Shown here in pieces: positions 1 through 8,099 of a DNA stretch of 64,000 nucleotides. The notes beneath the pieces were generated by a model. It made no database searches, was not told the DNA's origin, and worked only from the letters and a program-made list of their open reading frames with translations. Made by a program: the position numbers and the translations under genes. Within the stretch, counting starts at the first letter, position 1. Every line of letters begins with the position of its first letter. The stretch lies in the NCBI RefSeq assembly GCF_900177765.1, contig NZ_FXWI01000002.1, forward strand, positions 806,001 through 870,000, read 5' to 3'. The stretch is from Agreia sp. VKM Ac-1783 (GTDB lineage: Bacteria > Actinomycetota > Actinomycetes > Actinomycetales > Microbacteriaceae).

Positions 1-445
1 GGTCGACGACGATCGAGCCGGAGAAGATATCCGCATCGGCGTCTTGGGGAATCGCCAGCGGCTGCTCCGACCAGTGCACCAGATCGGTGCTCGTGGCGTG
101 GCCCCAGCTCATGTTTCCCCAGGTCGTGCCGAAGGGGTTGTACTGATAGAAGAGGTGATAGACGCCCTCGTAGTAGACGAGACCGTTCGGGTCGTTCATC
201 CAGTTCTTCGCGGGACTGTACCCGAGGTACGGCCGGTAGGGCTCGGCCGGAGGGGCCGCGTCAGACACCGCTGCGGCTCCGACCGATTGAACCGCCGATA
301 CGGCCATCGGATGCGCGGCCGCTGTCGATGCGGCACCAGAGACCCCGGCCGCCAGAAGGAGAAAAGCACTGGTCGCGGCCGTGATCCTCGTGGCCGAGCC
401 GGGCCGATTTCTTGAATGCTGTTGCTGTTTATCGTGATGTTTCAC
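1..445 (-). CDS. Secreted GH32 beta-fructosidase/levanase, N-terminal part
   Basis: Runs off the left edge; only about 148 N-terminal residues are in the window. Family GH32 enzymes release fructose from levan, inulin or sucrose. The GTG start at 445-443 follows a GAAGGG ribosome site. A signal peptide is visible (Arg-rich start, then a hydrophobic stretch ending near TAAAHP), so the enzyme should be exported. The GH32 nucleophile motif WMNDPNG lies near residue 87, followed by FYQYNPFG and the FSGS motif close to the edge. The acid/base and RDP motifs would lie outside the window. It is co-directional with the LacI gene upstream and has its own promoter and palindrome. Substrate (levan versus inulin or sucrose) cannot be decided here. 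Confidence 0.9.
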   Translation of the reverse strand, partial: MKHHDKQQQHSRNRPGSATRITAATSAFLLLAAGVSGAASTAAAHPMAVSAVQSVGAAAVSDAAPPAEPYRPYLGYSPAKNWMNDPNGLVYYEGVYHLFYQYNPFGTTWGNMSWGHATSTDLVHWSEQPLAIPQDADADIFSGSIVVD

Positions 446-472
446 AGGACGCCCTTCACTGCGCGTTGTCGA

Positions 473-490
473 GATGACATCGATGTCATC
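473..490. promoter_or_regulatory. LacI-type operator 1 (GH32 promoter)
   Basis: A perfect 18-bp palindrome, GATGACATCGATGTCATC, with the central CG typical of LacI-family operators. It lies 11 nt downstream of the proposed GH32 -10 box, where bound repressor would block transcription. Similar sites occur at 1596-1609 and 1672-1689. Confidence 0.7.
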
Positions 491-501
491 AATCGCGAGT
501 G

Positions 502-531
502 ATGTTACGGAATGTCCACCGAACAATTCAA
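502..531 (-). promoter_or_regulatory. Probable promoter of the GH32 gene
   Basis: Read on the minus strand: TTGAAT (531-526), an 18-nt spacer, then TAACAT (507-502). The operator palindrome and the GTG start lie downstream. Assignment is by eye. Confidence 0.45.
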
Positions 532-560
532 GAAGTGATTCGGATTACGTGCCGAGCGAC

Positions 561-1610
561 TCAGGACGGCCGGATCTCCCCCGAGCCCCTCGCGATGAGC
601 CGGGTCGGAACGACGAAGTCCCGCGGCGGCTCATCGAGACCATCGAGTCGATCGAACACGCGGCGTGCGGCGATCTCCCCGATAGACGTCGGATCTTGCG
701 CGACGACGGTGATCGCCGGCTCGAGCAGCGCCGCCATGGGCACATCGTCGAATCCGACGAGGGCGACCCGAGTCGATGCCCCAGCCGACCTCAGCGACGT
801 GATCGCCCCGACGGTGATGAGGTTCTGAGCACTGAAGATGGCGGTGGGAGGATCGTCGAGCGCGAGAAGTCGGGCGACCGCATCAGAGGCCTTCTCTTCG
901 TCATCGAGATTGTCGACGATGAGCCGGCCCTCCGGAGCGAGCCCATTGCGTCGAAGCGTGTCGAGATAGCCGCGCTTGCGCTCTCGAGCGGTAAAGATCT
1001 TCTCATCGTCGCCCAGATAGGCGATGCGTCGGTGGCCCGTTGCGAGAAGATGCTCGACCGCACCCGTCGCGCCTTCGGCGTTCTCGGTGATCACGACGTC
1101 GGCGTCGATGCCGTTGGGCCGACGGTCGACGAACACGATCGGAATACCCTGATCGACTTGAGCGCCGAGATAGGCCTGACTCGGCTGAATCGTCGTCAAG
1201 ATCAAGCCATCGACCCGCCTTCGGAGGAAAGCGTTCACAGACGAGAGCTCACGCTCTGGATCTTCGTCGAGACTCGACGCGAAGACTGCTACGTGCCGCT
1301 CGAGGGCGATGTCTTCGACAGCGCGATGCACGGCTGCAGAGAAAGGGTTCGCCACACTTCCGACGAGCAGCCCCAGCGTGTCCGTCCTGCGATCCGCGCG
1401 CCTCAGATTCCCGGCCTGGATGTCGGGCTGATACTGCAGTTGCTCAGCGGCCCGACGAACCCGAGCAATGGTCTCCTCCGACACATGAGGCTCGCGGTTG
1501 ATCACACGCGACACGGTCTTGACCCCCACCCCCGCCAGATCGGCCACGTTCTTCATGGTGGGACGGCGACGAAGCGCTTCGCTTCGCTTGGGATCTGATA
1601 ACGATGTCAT
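561..1610 (-). CDS. LacI-family transcriptional regulator
   Basis: A 349-residue protein of normal LacI length. The DNA-binding helix-turn-helix and hinge are at about residues 18-65 (TMKNVADLAGVGVKTVSRV, then VSEETIARVRRAAEQL). The rest is a periplasmic-binding-protein-like sensor domain (LGLLVGSVANPF; IPIVFVDRRP; VALVGFDDVP). It sits between the GH32 gene, on the same strand, and the divergent sugar ABC operon. Three matching palindromes at these genes make it the likely local repressor, released by fructose or a fructan breakdown product (inference). The ATG at 1610 is used here. A TTG or internal start nearer TMKNVAD is possible, in which case the palindrome at 1596-1609 would lie in the 5' leader. 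Confidence 0.93.
   Translation of the reverse strand: MTSLSDPKRSEALRRRPTMKNVADLAGVGVKTVSRVINREPHVSEETIARVRRAAEQLQYQPDIQAGNLRRADRRTDTLGLLVGSVANPFSAAVHRAVEDIALERHVAVFASSLDEDPERELSSVNAFLRRRVDGLILTTIQPSQAYLGAQVDQGIPIVFVDRRPNGIDADVVITENAEGATGAVEHLLATGHRRIAYLGDDEKIFTARERKRGYLDTLRRNGLAPEGRLIVDNLDDEEKASDAVARLLALDDPPTAIFSAQNLITVGAITSLRSAGASTRVALVGFDDVPMAALLEPAITVVAQDPTSIGEIAARRVFDRLDGLDEPPRDFVVPTRLIARGSGEIRPS
1596..1609. promoter_or_regulatory. LacI-type operator 2 (repressor start region)
   Basis: TGATAACGATGTCA, a near-palindrome sharing the TGA-N3-CG-ATGTCA core with the sites at 473 and 1672. It overlaps the annotated start of the LacI gene, which would allow autorepression. The overlap with coding sequence lowers confidence. 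Confidence 0.4.
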
Positions 1611-1637
1611 AACTGCACTTCTTCTTCGAGGTTTAAC

Positions 1638-1667
1638 TTGACTCTACCGATCAAACACGCCTATACC
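1638..1667 (+). promoter_or_regulatory. Probable promoter of the fructose ABC operon
   Basis: TTGACT (1638-1643), 18 nt, then TATACC (1662-1667), upstream of the binding-protein gene. The palindrome at 1672-1689 begins 4 nt after the -10 box, so repressor bound there would cover the transcription start. Confidence 0.55.
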
Positions 1668-1671
1668 TATA

Positions 1672-1689
1672 CCTGACATCGTTGTCGGG
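1672..1689. promoter_or_regulatory. LacI-type operator 3 (ABC operon promoter)
   Basis: CCTGACATCGTTGTCGGG, an imperfect 18-bp palindrome with central CG. Seven of nine base pairs of the dyad are symmetric. It matches the TGACATCG core of operators 1 and 2. Confidence 0.65.
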
Positions 1690-1719
1690 CAGATCGCCCC
1701 CTGAGCCAATGAGGACTCC

Positions 1720-2820
1720 ATGAACACACGCAAATCGCCCATCGCCCGGCTCGCCGGCTTTGGCACCATCGCGCTCGTCGCATCCGTGGGGCTCGCCGCC
1801 TGCTCGAGCGGCGGCGCATCCACCAGCACCGACTCTGCCGGCAGCGGCGGCGACGCTGGTGTCACGCTCATCGTGAAGACCACGACCAACCCCTTCTTCG
1901 TCGCCATGGAAGACGGCGCGAAGGCCGCGGCCGACAAGGCGGGCGTCAAGCTGACGCTGGCGGCCGGCAAGGAAGACGGTGACGAGGACACTCAGATCCA
2001 GGCGATCGAGAACGCGATCTCGAAGGGCGACAAGGGCATCCTCATCACGCCCAACGGCCCTTCGGTCGTCGACGCCATCCAGAAGGCGCGCGACGCGGGC
2101 CTCTACGTCATCGCGCTCGACACGGCCCCCGACCCCGCCGATGCCGTCGACATCACCTTCGCCACCGACAACTTCAAGGCGGGCGAGTCGATCGGAAAGT
2201 GGACCGCGGCTCAGCTCGGCGGCAAGAAGGCGACGATCGCCATGCTCGACCTCTTCAACGACAAGGTCGTCTCGGTCGACTACAACCGCGACCAGGGGTT
2301 CCTGACGGGAATGGGCATCGACACCGCCGACGACCAGAAGAACGGCGACGAGGCCAAGACCGGCAAGTACAGCGGCGGCGACTACGAGATCGTCGGTAAC
2401 GAAGCCACCGACGGAGCCGAAGACGGCGGACGCACGGCGATGGAGACCCTGCTGTCGAAGAACTCCGACATCAACGTGGTCTACACGATCAACGAGCCGG
2501 CCGCCTACGGTGCGTACCAGGCCCTTCAGGCCGCGGGCAAGGAAAAGGACGTGCTGCTCGTCTCGATCGACGGCGGTTGCGCCGGCGTGAAGAACGTAGC
2601 CGACGGCGTCATCGGAGCGACGGCGCAGCAGTACCCGGTCAAGATGGCCGAGCTCGGCGTCGAAGCCATCGCCAAGCTGGCCGCCGATGGCACGAAGCCG
2701 TCGACCAGCGCGGGACTCGACTTCTTCGACACCGGCTCGGCGCTCGTCACCGAGAAGCCCGTCGATGGGCTCGACAGCATCACGGCTGCCGCCGCGACCG
2801 ACATCTGCTGGGGCAAGTAG
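1720..2820 (+). CDS. Sugar ABC transporter substrate-binding lipoprotein (FrcB-like)
   Basis: A 366-residue extracellular binding protein of the ribose/fructose (PBP type 1) family. It captures the sugar for the permease and ATPase encoded next. Residues 1-27 form a lipoprotein signal peptide with lipobox LAAC; Cys28 would be lipidated. The mature part starts with VTLIVKTTTNPFFVAM, and ILITPNG and VSIDGGC are typical of the fold. The ATG at 1720 follows a GAGGA site. First gene of a tight operon behind a LacI-type operator. Fructose as substrate is inferred from the GH32 and PfkB kinase neighbours and from resemblance to FrcB. Ribose or another monosaccharide is not excluded. Confidence 0.9.
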   Translation: MNTRKSPIARLAGFGTIALVASVGLAACSSGGASTSTDSAGSGGDAGVTLIVKTTTNPFFVAMEDGAKAAADKAGVKLTLAAGKEDGDEDTQIQAIENAISKGDKGILITPNGPSVVDAIQKARDAGLYVIALDTAPDPADAVDITFATDNFKAGESIGKWTAAQLGGKKATIAMLDLFNDKVVSVDYNRDQGFLTGMGIDTADDQKNGDEAKTGKYSGGDYEIVGNEATDGAEDGGRTAMETLLSKNSDINVVYTINEPAAYGAYQALQAAGKEKDVLLVSIDGGCAGVKNVADGVIGATAQQYPVKMAELGVEAIAKLAADGTKPSTSAGLDFFDTGSALVTEKPVDGLDSITAAAATDICWGK

Positions 2821-2888
2821 CCCGACGGCCGGGGGTGGAACTCTCCACCCCCGGCACCCCTTTGCTTCACCTCCCCAGAAAGGCCCTC

Positions 2889-3935
2889 GTGACTTCTCCC
2901 AATCCGGTGACCAACCCACCGACGTCTTCGCTCGCTCTCGCTTCCGAGTTCCTCGACCGCCGCACGCCCATCGATCGTGTGCGAGGCGTTCTGCACCGCT
3001 ACCCGGCCGTCAGTCCGGCCGTGGTTCTCGTCATCGCCGTCATCGTCTTCGGCATCCTCAATGACAGATTCCTCGCCCCCGCCAACCTCTCGCTGATCAC
3101 CCAGCAGGTCGCGGTCGTCGGAACCCTCGCCGTGGCCCAGACGCTGATCATCCTCACCGCGGGAATCGACCTCTCGGTCGGCGCCGTGATGGTGCTCGCG
3201 TCTATGGTGATGGCGCAGACCGCAACGCAGAACGGGGTTCCCGCCTTCCTGGCGCTCCTGATCGGCATCCTGGTCGCCGTCGCCGCAGGACTGTTCAACG
3301 GACTGCTCGTCACCAAGCTGCGACTGCCCCCGTTCATCGTGACCCTCGGCACCCTGAACATCTTCGTCGCTCTCACCCTGCTGTACTCGGCCGGTTCCAC
3401 CGTTCGCGGCTCCGACATGCCGGCGCTGCTACCGTCGACGGGCCAGACCTTCGATCTCTTCGGTGTCCGGGTCAGCTTCGGCGTCATCATCATGCTCGCG
3501 CTGTACATCGTGGTCGCCTTCATCCTGGGCAAGACCGCCTGGGGTCGCCACGTCTATGCAGTCGGCGACGACAAAGAGGCCGCGCGTCTCGCCGGTATCA
3601 GCGTCAACCGCGTGCTCGTCAGCGTGTACATCGCCGCCGGCGCCATCCTGGCCATCGGCGCCTGGATTCAGATCGGCCGAAGCAACGCGGCCAGCCCGAA
3701 CGCCGGAGCCGACCTCAACCTCGACTCGATCACGGCCGTCGTGATCGGCGGAACGAGCCTGTTCGGTGGTCGAGGCACGATCTGGGGCACGCTGCTCGGC
3801 GCCCTCATCGTGGGAGTCTTCCGCAACGGGCTCTCGCTCGCCGGACTCGACGTGCTCTACCAGACGCTCGCCGTGGGCATTCTCATCATCGTCGCGGTCG
3901 GCGTCGACCAGTGGATTCGAAAGGTACGCAAGTGA
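2889..3935 (+). CDS. Sugar ABC transporter permease (FrcC/RbsC-like)
   Basis: A 348-residue polytopic membrane protein of the RbsC/FrcC family, the pore of the importer. The first hydrophobic segment (PAVSPAVVLVIAVIVFGIL) follows a cytoplasmic N-terminus. The family motif ILTAGIDLSVGAVM is near residue 90 and the cytoplasmic loop with DKEAARLAGI near residue 230 should contact the ATPase. I choose GTG at 2889 because AGAAAGG lies just upstream and the length then fits the family; the frame is open much further upstream. The stop overlaps the ATPase start by 4 bases (GTGA), so translation is coupled. Confidence 0.92.
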   Translation: MTSPNPVTNPPTSSLALASEFLDRRTPIDRVRGVLHRYPAVSPAVVLVIAVIVFGILNDRFLAPANLSLITQQVAVVGTLAVAQTLIILTAGIDLSVGAVMVLASMVMAQTATQNGVPAFLALLIGILVAVAAGLFNGLLVTKLRLPPFIVTLGTLNIFVALTLLYSAGSTVRGSDMPALLPSTGQTFDLFGVRVSFGVIIMLALYIVVAFILGKTAWGRHVYAVGDDKEAARLAGISVNRVLVSVYIAAGAILAIGAWIQIGRSNAASPNAGADLNLDSITAVVIGGTSLFGGRGTIWGTLLGALIVGVFRNGLSLAGLDVLYQTLAVGILIIVAVGVDQWIRKVRK

Positions 3936-4726
3936 CCATCACAGACAACGTCGTTCCCGAAGCCGAGACGCGCACGCCCGTTCTGCAGGCCCGTCGGCTC
4001 GTCAAGACCTTCGGCCGAGTCGTCGGCCTCGACGGCGTCAGCCTCGAGCTCTACCCGGGCGAGGTGCTCGCGATCATCGGCGACAACGGAGCCGGAAAGT
4101 CGACGCTCATCAAGTGCCTCACCGGCGCCGAGGTTCCCGACGAGGGCGAGATCTTCCTCGACGGCAAGCGGGTCTCGTTCAAGCGCCCGCAGGATGCCCG
4201 CGTGGCCGGCATCGAGACCGTCTACCAGAACCTCGCCGTCTCTCCGGCGCTCGATGTGGCCTCGAACCTGTACCTCGGTCGAGAGAAGCGCAAGAAGGGA
4301 ATCCTGGGTTCTGTCTTCCGCATGCTCGACACCGCCGGAATGCGGCGTGAGGCGAAAGAGGAGCTGACGAAGCTCGGCATCTCCACGCTCCAAGACGTCA
4401 CCGTGCCCGTCGAGAATCTCTCCGGAGGACAGCGTCAGGCTGTGGCCGTCGCGCGATCGGCAGCATTCGGCTCGAAGGTCGTGGTCTTGGACGAGCCGAC
4501 AGCCGCCCTCGGTGTTCGCGAGTCGAACCAGGTGCTCGAGCTGATCCGCAATCTGCGCGACCGCGGTGTGCCCGTCATCCTGATCAGTCACAACATGCCG
4601 CACGTGTTCGACGTGGCCGATCGCATCCATATTCAGCGTCTCGGAAAGCGAGCGGCGACCATCACGCCGCAGTCGCACTCGATGACCGACGCCGTCGCCA
4701 TCATGACGGGTGCGGCCACCGCGTGA
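3932..4726 (+). CDS. Sugar ABC transporter ATP-binding protein (FrcA-like)
   Basis: A 264-residue single-domain ABC ATPase that powers sugar uptake. Walker A is GDNGAGKST (about 50-58), the Q-loop region is ETVYQN (about 95-100), the signature is LSGGQRQ (about 163-169) and Walker B is VVVLDEPT (about 183-190). One ABC domain, rather than the double-domain RbsA/XylG layout, is what FrcA-type transporters have. GTG 3932 overlaps the permease stop (GTGA) and its own stop overlaps the next start by 4 bases. Expected to act at the inner membrane face as a homodimer. Confidence 0.93.
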   Translation: MTITDNVVPEAETRTPVLQARRLVKTFGRVVGLDGVSLELYPGEVLAIIGDNGAGKSTLIKCLTGAEVPDEGEIFLDGKRVSFKRPQDARVAGIETVYQNLAVSPALDVASNLYLGREKRKKGILGSVFRMLDTAGMRREAKEELTKLGISTLQDVTVPVENLSGGQRQAVAVARSAAFGSKVVVLDEPTAALGVRESNQVLELIRNLRDRGVPVILISHNMPHVFDVADRIHIQRLGKRAATITPQSHSMTDAVAIMTGAATA

Positions 4727-5037
4727 GCGCCGTCGCCCCCGCTCCGAAGGTGCTGTACGCGGAGTTCACGGCGCTGCCCGGATGCGAGGAGATCGTGGAC
4801 GAGCTCCTCGCAGGGCTGGCAGACGACGTGAGACGTGAGCCCGGATGCATCGAGTTCGCTCCGTACCGAGTGAGCACGGAGCCTTCGCGGTTCTTCGTCT
4901 ACGAGGTGTACCGCGACGATGACGCGTTCACAGCGCACATCGACGCTCCCTACGGTCGTGTCTTCAATGACAAGCTCGCTCCTTTGATCGTCGAAGACGG
5001 TTCGCAGCTAACCTGGCTGCAGCCGCTTTCGAGCTGA
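4723..5037 (+). CDS. Small ABM-domain protein (putative monooxygenase/ligand-binding)
   Basis: A 104-residue protein of the antibiotic-biosynthesis-monooxygenase (ABM, dimeric ferredoxin-like barrel) type. Visible family features are a first beta strand (VLYAEFTALPGCEE), DVRREPGCIEF, a YEVYRDDDAFTAH segment and the final strand before the C-terminus. GTG 4723 overlaps the ATPase stop (GTGA). Members range from quinol oxygenases to sugar-cluster proteins of unknown role. Its place in a sugar operon suggests a part in sugar handling, but the reaction cannot be read from sequence. Confidence 0.8.
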   Translation: MSAVAPAPKVLYAEFTALPGCEEIVDELLAGLADDVRREPGCIEFAPYRVSTEPSRFFVYEVYRDDDAFTAHIDAPYGRVFNDKLAPLIVEDGSQLTWLQPLSS

Positions 5038-5050
5038 TCATTTTCTCGGC

Positions 5051-5085
5051 TGGCTCTGCCCGCTCTTCTTGGGCGGGCAGAGCCA
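5051..5085 (+). terminator. Strong hairpin between ABM gene and kinase
   Basis: A perfect 13-bp stem, TGGCTCTGCCCGC (5051-5063) with its complement (5073-5085), a 9-nt loop, then a short TTTCC tail. The T tract is weak. It could terminate most importer transcripts, or act as an attenuator or mRNA-stability element lowering kinase output. The kinase start is only 25 nt downstream and no separate promoter is obvious. Confidence 0.6.
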
Positions 5086-5109
5086 TTTCCCTGTTTCGAA
5101 AGGCCTTCC

Positions 5110-6090
5110 GTGTCGCACCCGCTCACCGCAGTCACCGCGATCGGTGAATCCCTCGTCGACGTGATCGTGGGCTCCGACGGAGTACCCAGCACGGAGCATC
5201 CCGGAGGCTCGCCGATGAACATCGCGCTCGGCTTGGCACGTCTGGACAGGCCCGTCGCTCTCGTGACGCACATCGGCAACGATGCCCGAGGCATGTCGAT
5301 CGCCACGCATCTGCGCGACGCGGGCGTCACCCTCGCCGTCGGCTCGATCCGCGACGAGCCGAGCTCGACGGCCACGGCCTACCTCGCAGCCGACGGCTCC
5401 GCACGGTATGTCTTCGACCTCCGGTGGTCGCTTCCACTCGGACTCTGCGTCGACGACCCTGTACTCGCGGGATCGGAACTCCTCCACGTCGGATCGATCG
5501 GAGCGTTCCTCGAGCCCGGCGGAAGTACGGTCGTTTCTCTGCTGAAACAGCTCGCCGATTCCGATCGACCGCCTCTCATCTGCTTCGATCCGAACATGCG
5601 ACCGAGCATCGTGACCGATCATGATGCCGCTCTTGCCCGCTTCGAGCAGATCGCAGCGCTCGCTGCCGTGGTGAAGCTCAGCGACGAAGACGCCGAATGG
5701 CTTTACCCCGAGCTCGGTCTCGAGGCGGCGATCGAGCACATCCTGAGATTAGGCGTCGGGCTTGTGACGCTGACCCTGGGCAGCGCCGGGGCTCTGCTGG
5801 CGACGCGCTCGCTGCGGGTGACCGTGCCCGGTGTCGCTGTCGTGGTCGCAGACACCATCGGCGCGGGCGATTCCTTCATGAGTGCGTTGATCGACTTCGT
5901 CGCTCGCCTGCTCGACGAGGGCGTCCCCTCCGACGCACTCCGAAACGGCCTGGCATTCGACGCTCAGCTGCTCACATCCATCGGCGAGTACGCCGTGCGC
6001 TGCGCCGCCATCACCGTCTCGCGTCCCGGCGCCAATCCGCCCAATCGCGCCGAGGTCGGCTCCATCAGCGGGGATCCGCTCGTCTCTTAG
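5110..6090 (+). CDS. PfkB-family carbohydrate kinase (probable fructokinase)
   Basis: A 326-residue ribokinase/PfkB-family kinase, expected to phosphorylate the imported sugar with ATP in the cytoplasm. The N-terminal family motif GGSPMNIALGLARL (about 36-49) and the C-terminal signature DTIGAGDSFMSALID (about 251-265) with the catalytic Asp are both intact. The GTG start at 5110 follows GAAAGG at good spacing. Last gene of the locus, after a strong hairpin. Fructose as substrate follows from the GH32/Frc context. Several PfkB kinases with other sugars look alike, so the exact specificity is inferred. Confidence 0.88.
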   Translation: MSHPLTAVTAIGESLVDVIVGSDGVPSTEHPGGSPMNIALGLARLDRPVALVTHIGNDARGMSIATHLRDAGVTLAVGSIRDEPSSTATAYLAADGSARYVFDLRWSLPLGLCVDDPVLAGSELLHVGSIGAFLEPGGSTVVSLLKQLADSDRPPLICFDPNMRPSIVTDHDAALARFEQIAALAAVVKLSDEDAEWLYPELGLEAAIEHILRLGVGLVTLTLGSAGALLATRSLRVTVPGVAVVVADTIGAGDSFMSALIDFVARLLDEGVPSDALRNGLAFDAQLLTSIGEYAVRCAAITVSRPGANPPNRAEVGSISGDPLVS

Positions 6091-6263
6091 TGAGTGAAGA
6101 CGTCGTTGAGGGTCACGGCGGGAACCATTGCGCCGCGAAGTCCGAGTCGAGTCATTCGGTGACATTGGGGCAGGTGTCGATCCCTCGCGTCGCGCGCGCA
6201 CGCCGAGATTAGCGTCGAGCTGCACCGGATGCACCGGCACCGATCACGTCAGAAGGGTTTCCC

Positions 6264-8098
6264 ATGTCGACAAGCGTCATCGACTTCATCATCAGCCGAA
6301 TCCGATCATGGGGAGTCACCCGGGTGTTCGGCTATCCGGGCGACGGTGCGGGCGCCTTCGACGGCGCACTCGGACGAGCGGAGCGCGCCGAGAACGGCGT
6401 GGAGTACATCCGACCGACTCATGAGGAGATCTGCAGTCTCATGGCGACCGCTCACGCGAAGTTCACCGGCGACGTCGGCGTGTGCATCGCAACCTCCAGT
6501 CCCGGCGCCTTCCACTTTCTCAACGGTCTGTACGACGCTCAGATGGACAACCAGCCGGTGGTCGCGATCGTCGGCCAACAGGGGCTGAACGCGCTCGGCA
6601 CGTTCTCCATGCAGGAGAGCAATCTCGAGCGGTGTTCTCCGATGTCGCGGTGTACGTGCAGACCGTCGTCTCCCCGCAGCAGGCGCAGGCGGTTGTCGAC
6701 ACCGCCTTCCGTACCGCCCTCGTTCGACGAGGCCCTGCGGTCATCGTGATCCCCCACGACGTTCAGGCCATGAAGATGGTGGAGCCCCAGGCAGAGAATT
6801 GGATGTCACGGTCGAGCGCCGTCGCGCCCTCCACCGCCGTCGTTCCGCCTGAGGCCGATATCGCCGCTGCCGCCGCGCTGATCAACGCGGGGAAGAAAGT
6901 GACCTTCCTCGTGGGCCACGGAGTGAACGGCGCCACCGATGAAGTGCTCGAAGCGGCACGGCTCGCCGGCGCGGGAATCATCACCGTGCTGAGGGGCAAG
7001 CAGGTCGTGCCGTCAGACGTGCCGCACCACACCCAACAGCTCGGGCTGCTCGGGTCGTTGCCGAGCCTGCACCAGGTGGAGAAATGCGACACCCTCGTGC
7101 TCCTCGGAACCAACTACCCCTACGGCCAGTTCCTGCCGAAGACCGGGTCCGTCCGCGCCGTTCAGATCGACCTCAAGCCGGAACAGTTGGGGCTGCGGTA
7201 CCCCACCGAGCTGAATCTCTGGGGCGACGTACGGGCCACGCTGGCGGCGATCATCCCCCACCTCGAGGCGAAGACGGATCTGAGCTGGCAGCAGAAGGTC
7301 GCTGACGAGATGGTGGATTGGGAGAATGAGATGCAGGCGCAAGCCGAGGTCTCCTACCCGGATGGCGTCAATCCGCGTCGAGTGGTGCACGAGGTCAACA
7401 AGCATCTGCCCCCGCGGGCGATCGTGACGGCGGATGCCGGTACCACGGCCGATTGGTACGGTCACCACATCCGCCTTCGAGAGGGCATGATGGGCGATCT
7501 CTCCGGCCGGCTGGCGAGCATGATGGCCGCTATGCCGTATGCCGTCGCGGCCAAATTCGCGTTTCCCGAACGCACAGTCGTGTGCACCATTGGTGATGGC
7601 GCCTTCCAGATGCTCGGCATGAACGAGCTGATCACGGTCAAGAAGTATCTGAGCCGGTGGAGCAACCCTCAGCTGATTGTGGTGGTGATCCACAACGACG
7701 ATCTCAGCCAGGTCTCGTGGGAGATGCGCACGGAGGACGCCAATCCGGTGTGGCGCACCGCGCAGGATGTGGAGTCGGTCGACTACGCGGGATGGGCCGA
7801 ATTGCTCGGGTTCACGGGTATCCAGGTGAGGAGCGACGACGAGATCGAGGAGGCGGTCGCCGCTGCCTTCGCCCATCGCGGCGTAACGGTCATCGACGCG
7901 TACTGCAGCCGCAACATCCCGCCGCTCCCCGCCCACATCTCCGCCGAGTTTGCGAAGAACACGGGCTTCGCCTTGCTCAAGGGCGACCCGTTCGCACCGG
8001 CAGTCGTACGCGACTCGGCCGAGGCGCTGGTGACCGAAGGCGTCGAACGCGTCAAGAACACGCTAGGCATCGGCTCCGACGACAAGCGGCGCGGCTGA
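6264..8098 (+). pseudogene. ThDP-dependent enzyme (pyruvate oxidase/acetolactate synthase-like), frameshifted
   Basis: Two overlapping frames make one ThDP enzyme of about 611 residues. The first (6264 to about 6632) has the N-terminal domain with the cofactor-activating Glu (PTHEE). The second (about 6632-8098) has the middle domain and the ThDP site (GDGAFQMLGMNEL, then VIHNDD). The break is at 6629-6634: restoring one G in CGGTGTTC gives NLE-RVFSDVAVYVQ, the expected continuation. So one base appears lost. This is either a recent inactivating mutation or a sequencing/assembly error; the rest is intact. The family includes PoxB-type pyruvate oxidases, which make acetate and CO2. The start at 6264 follows an AGAAGGG site. 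Confidence 0.8.
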
Positions 8099-8099
8099 G

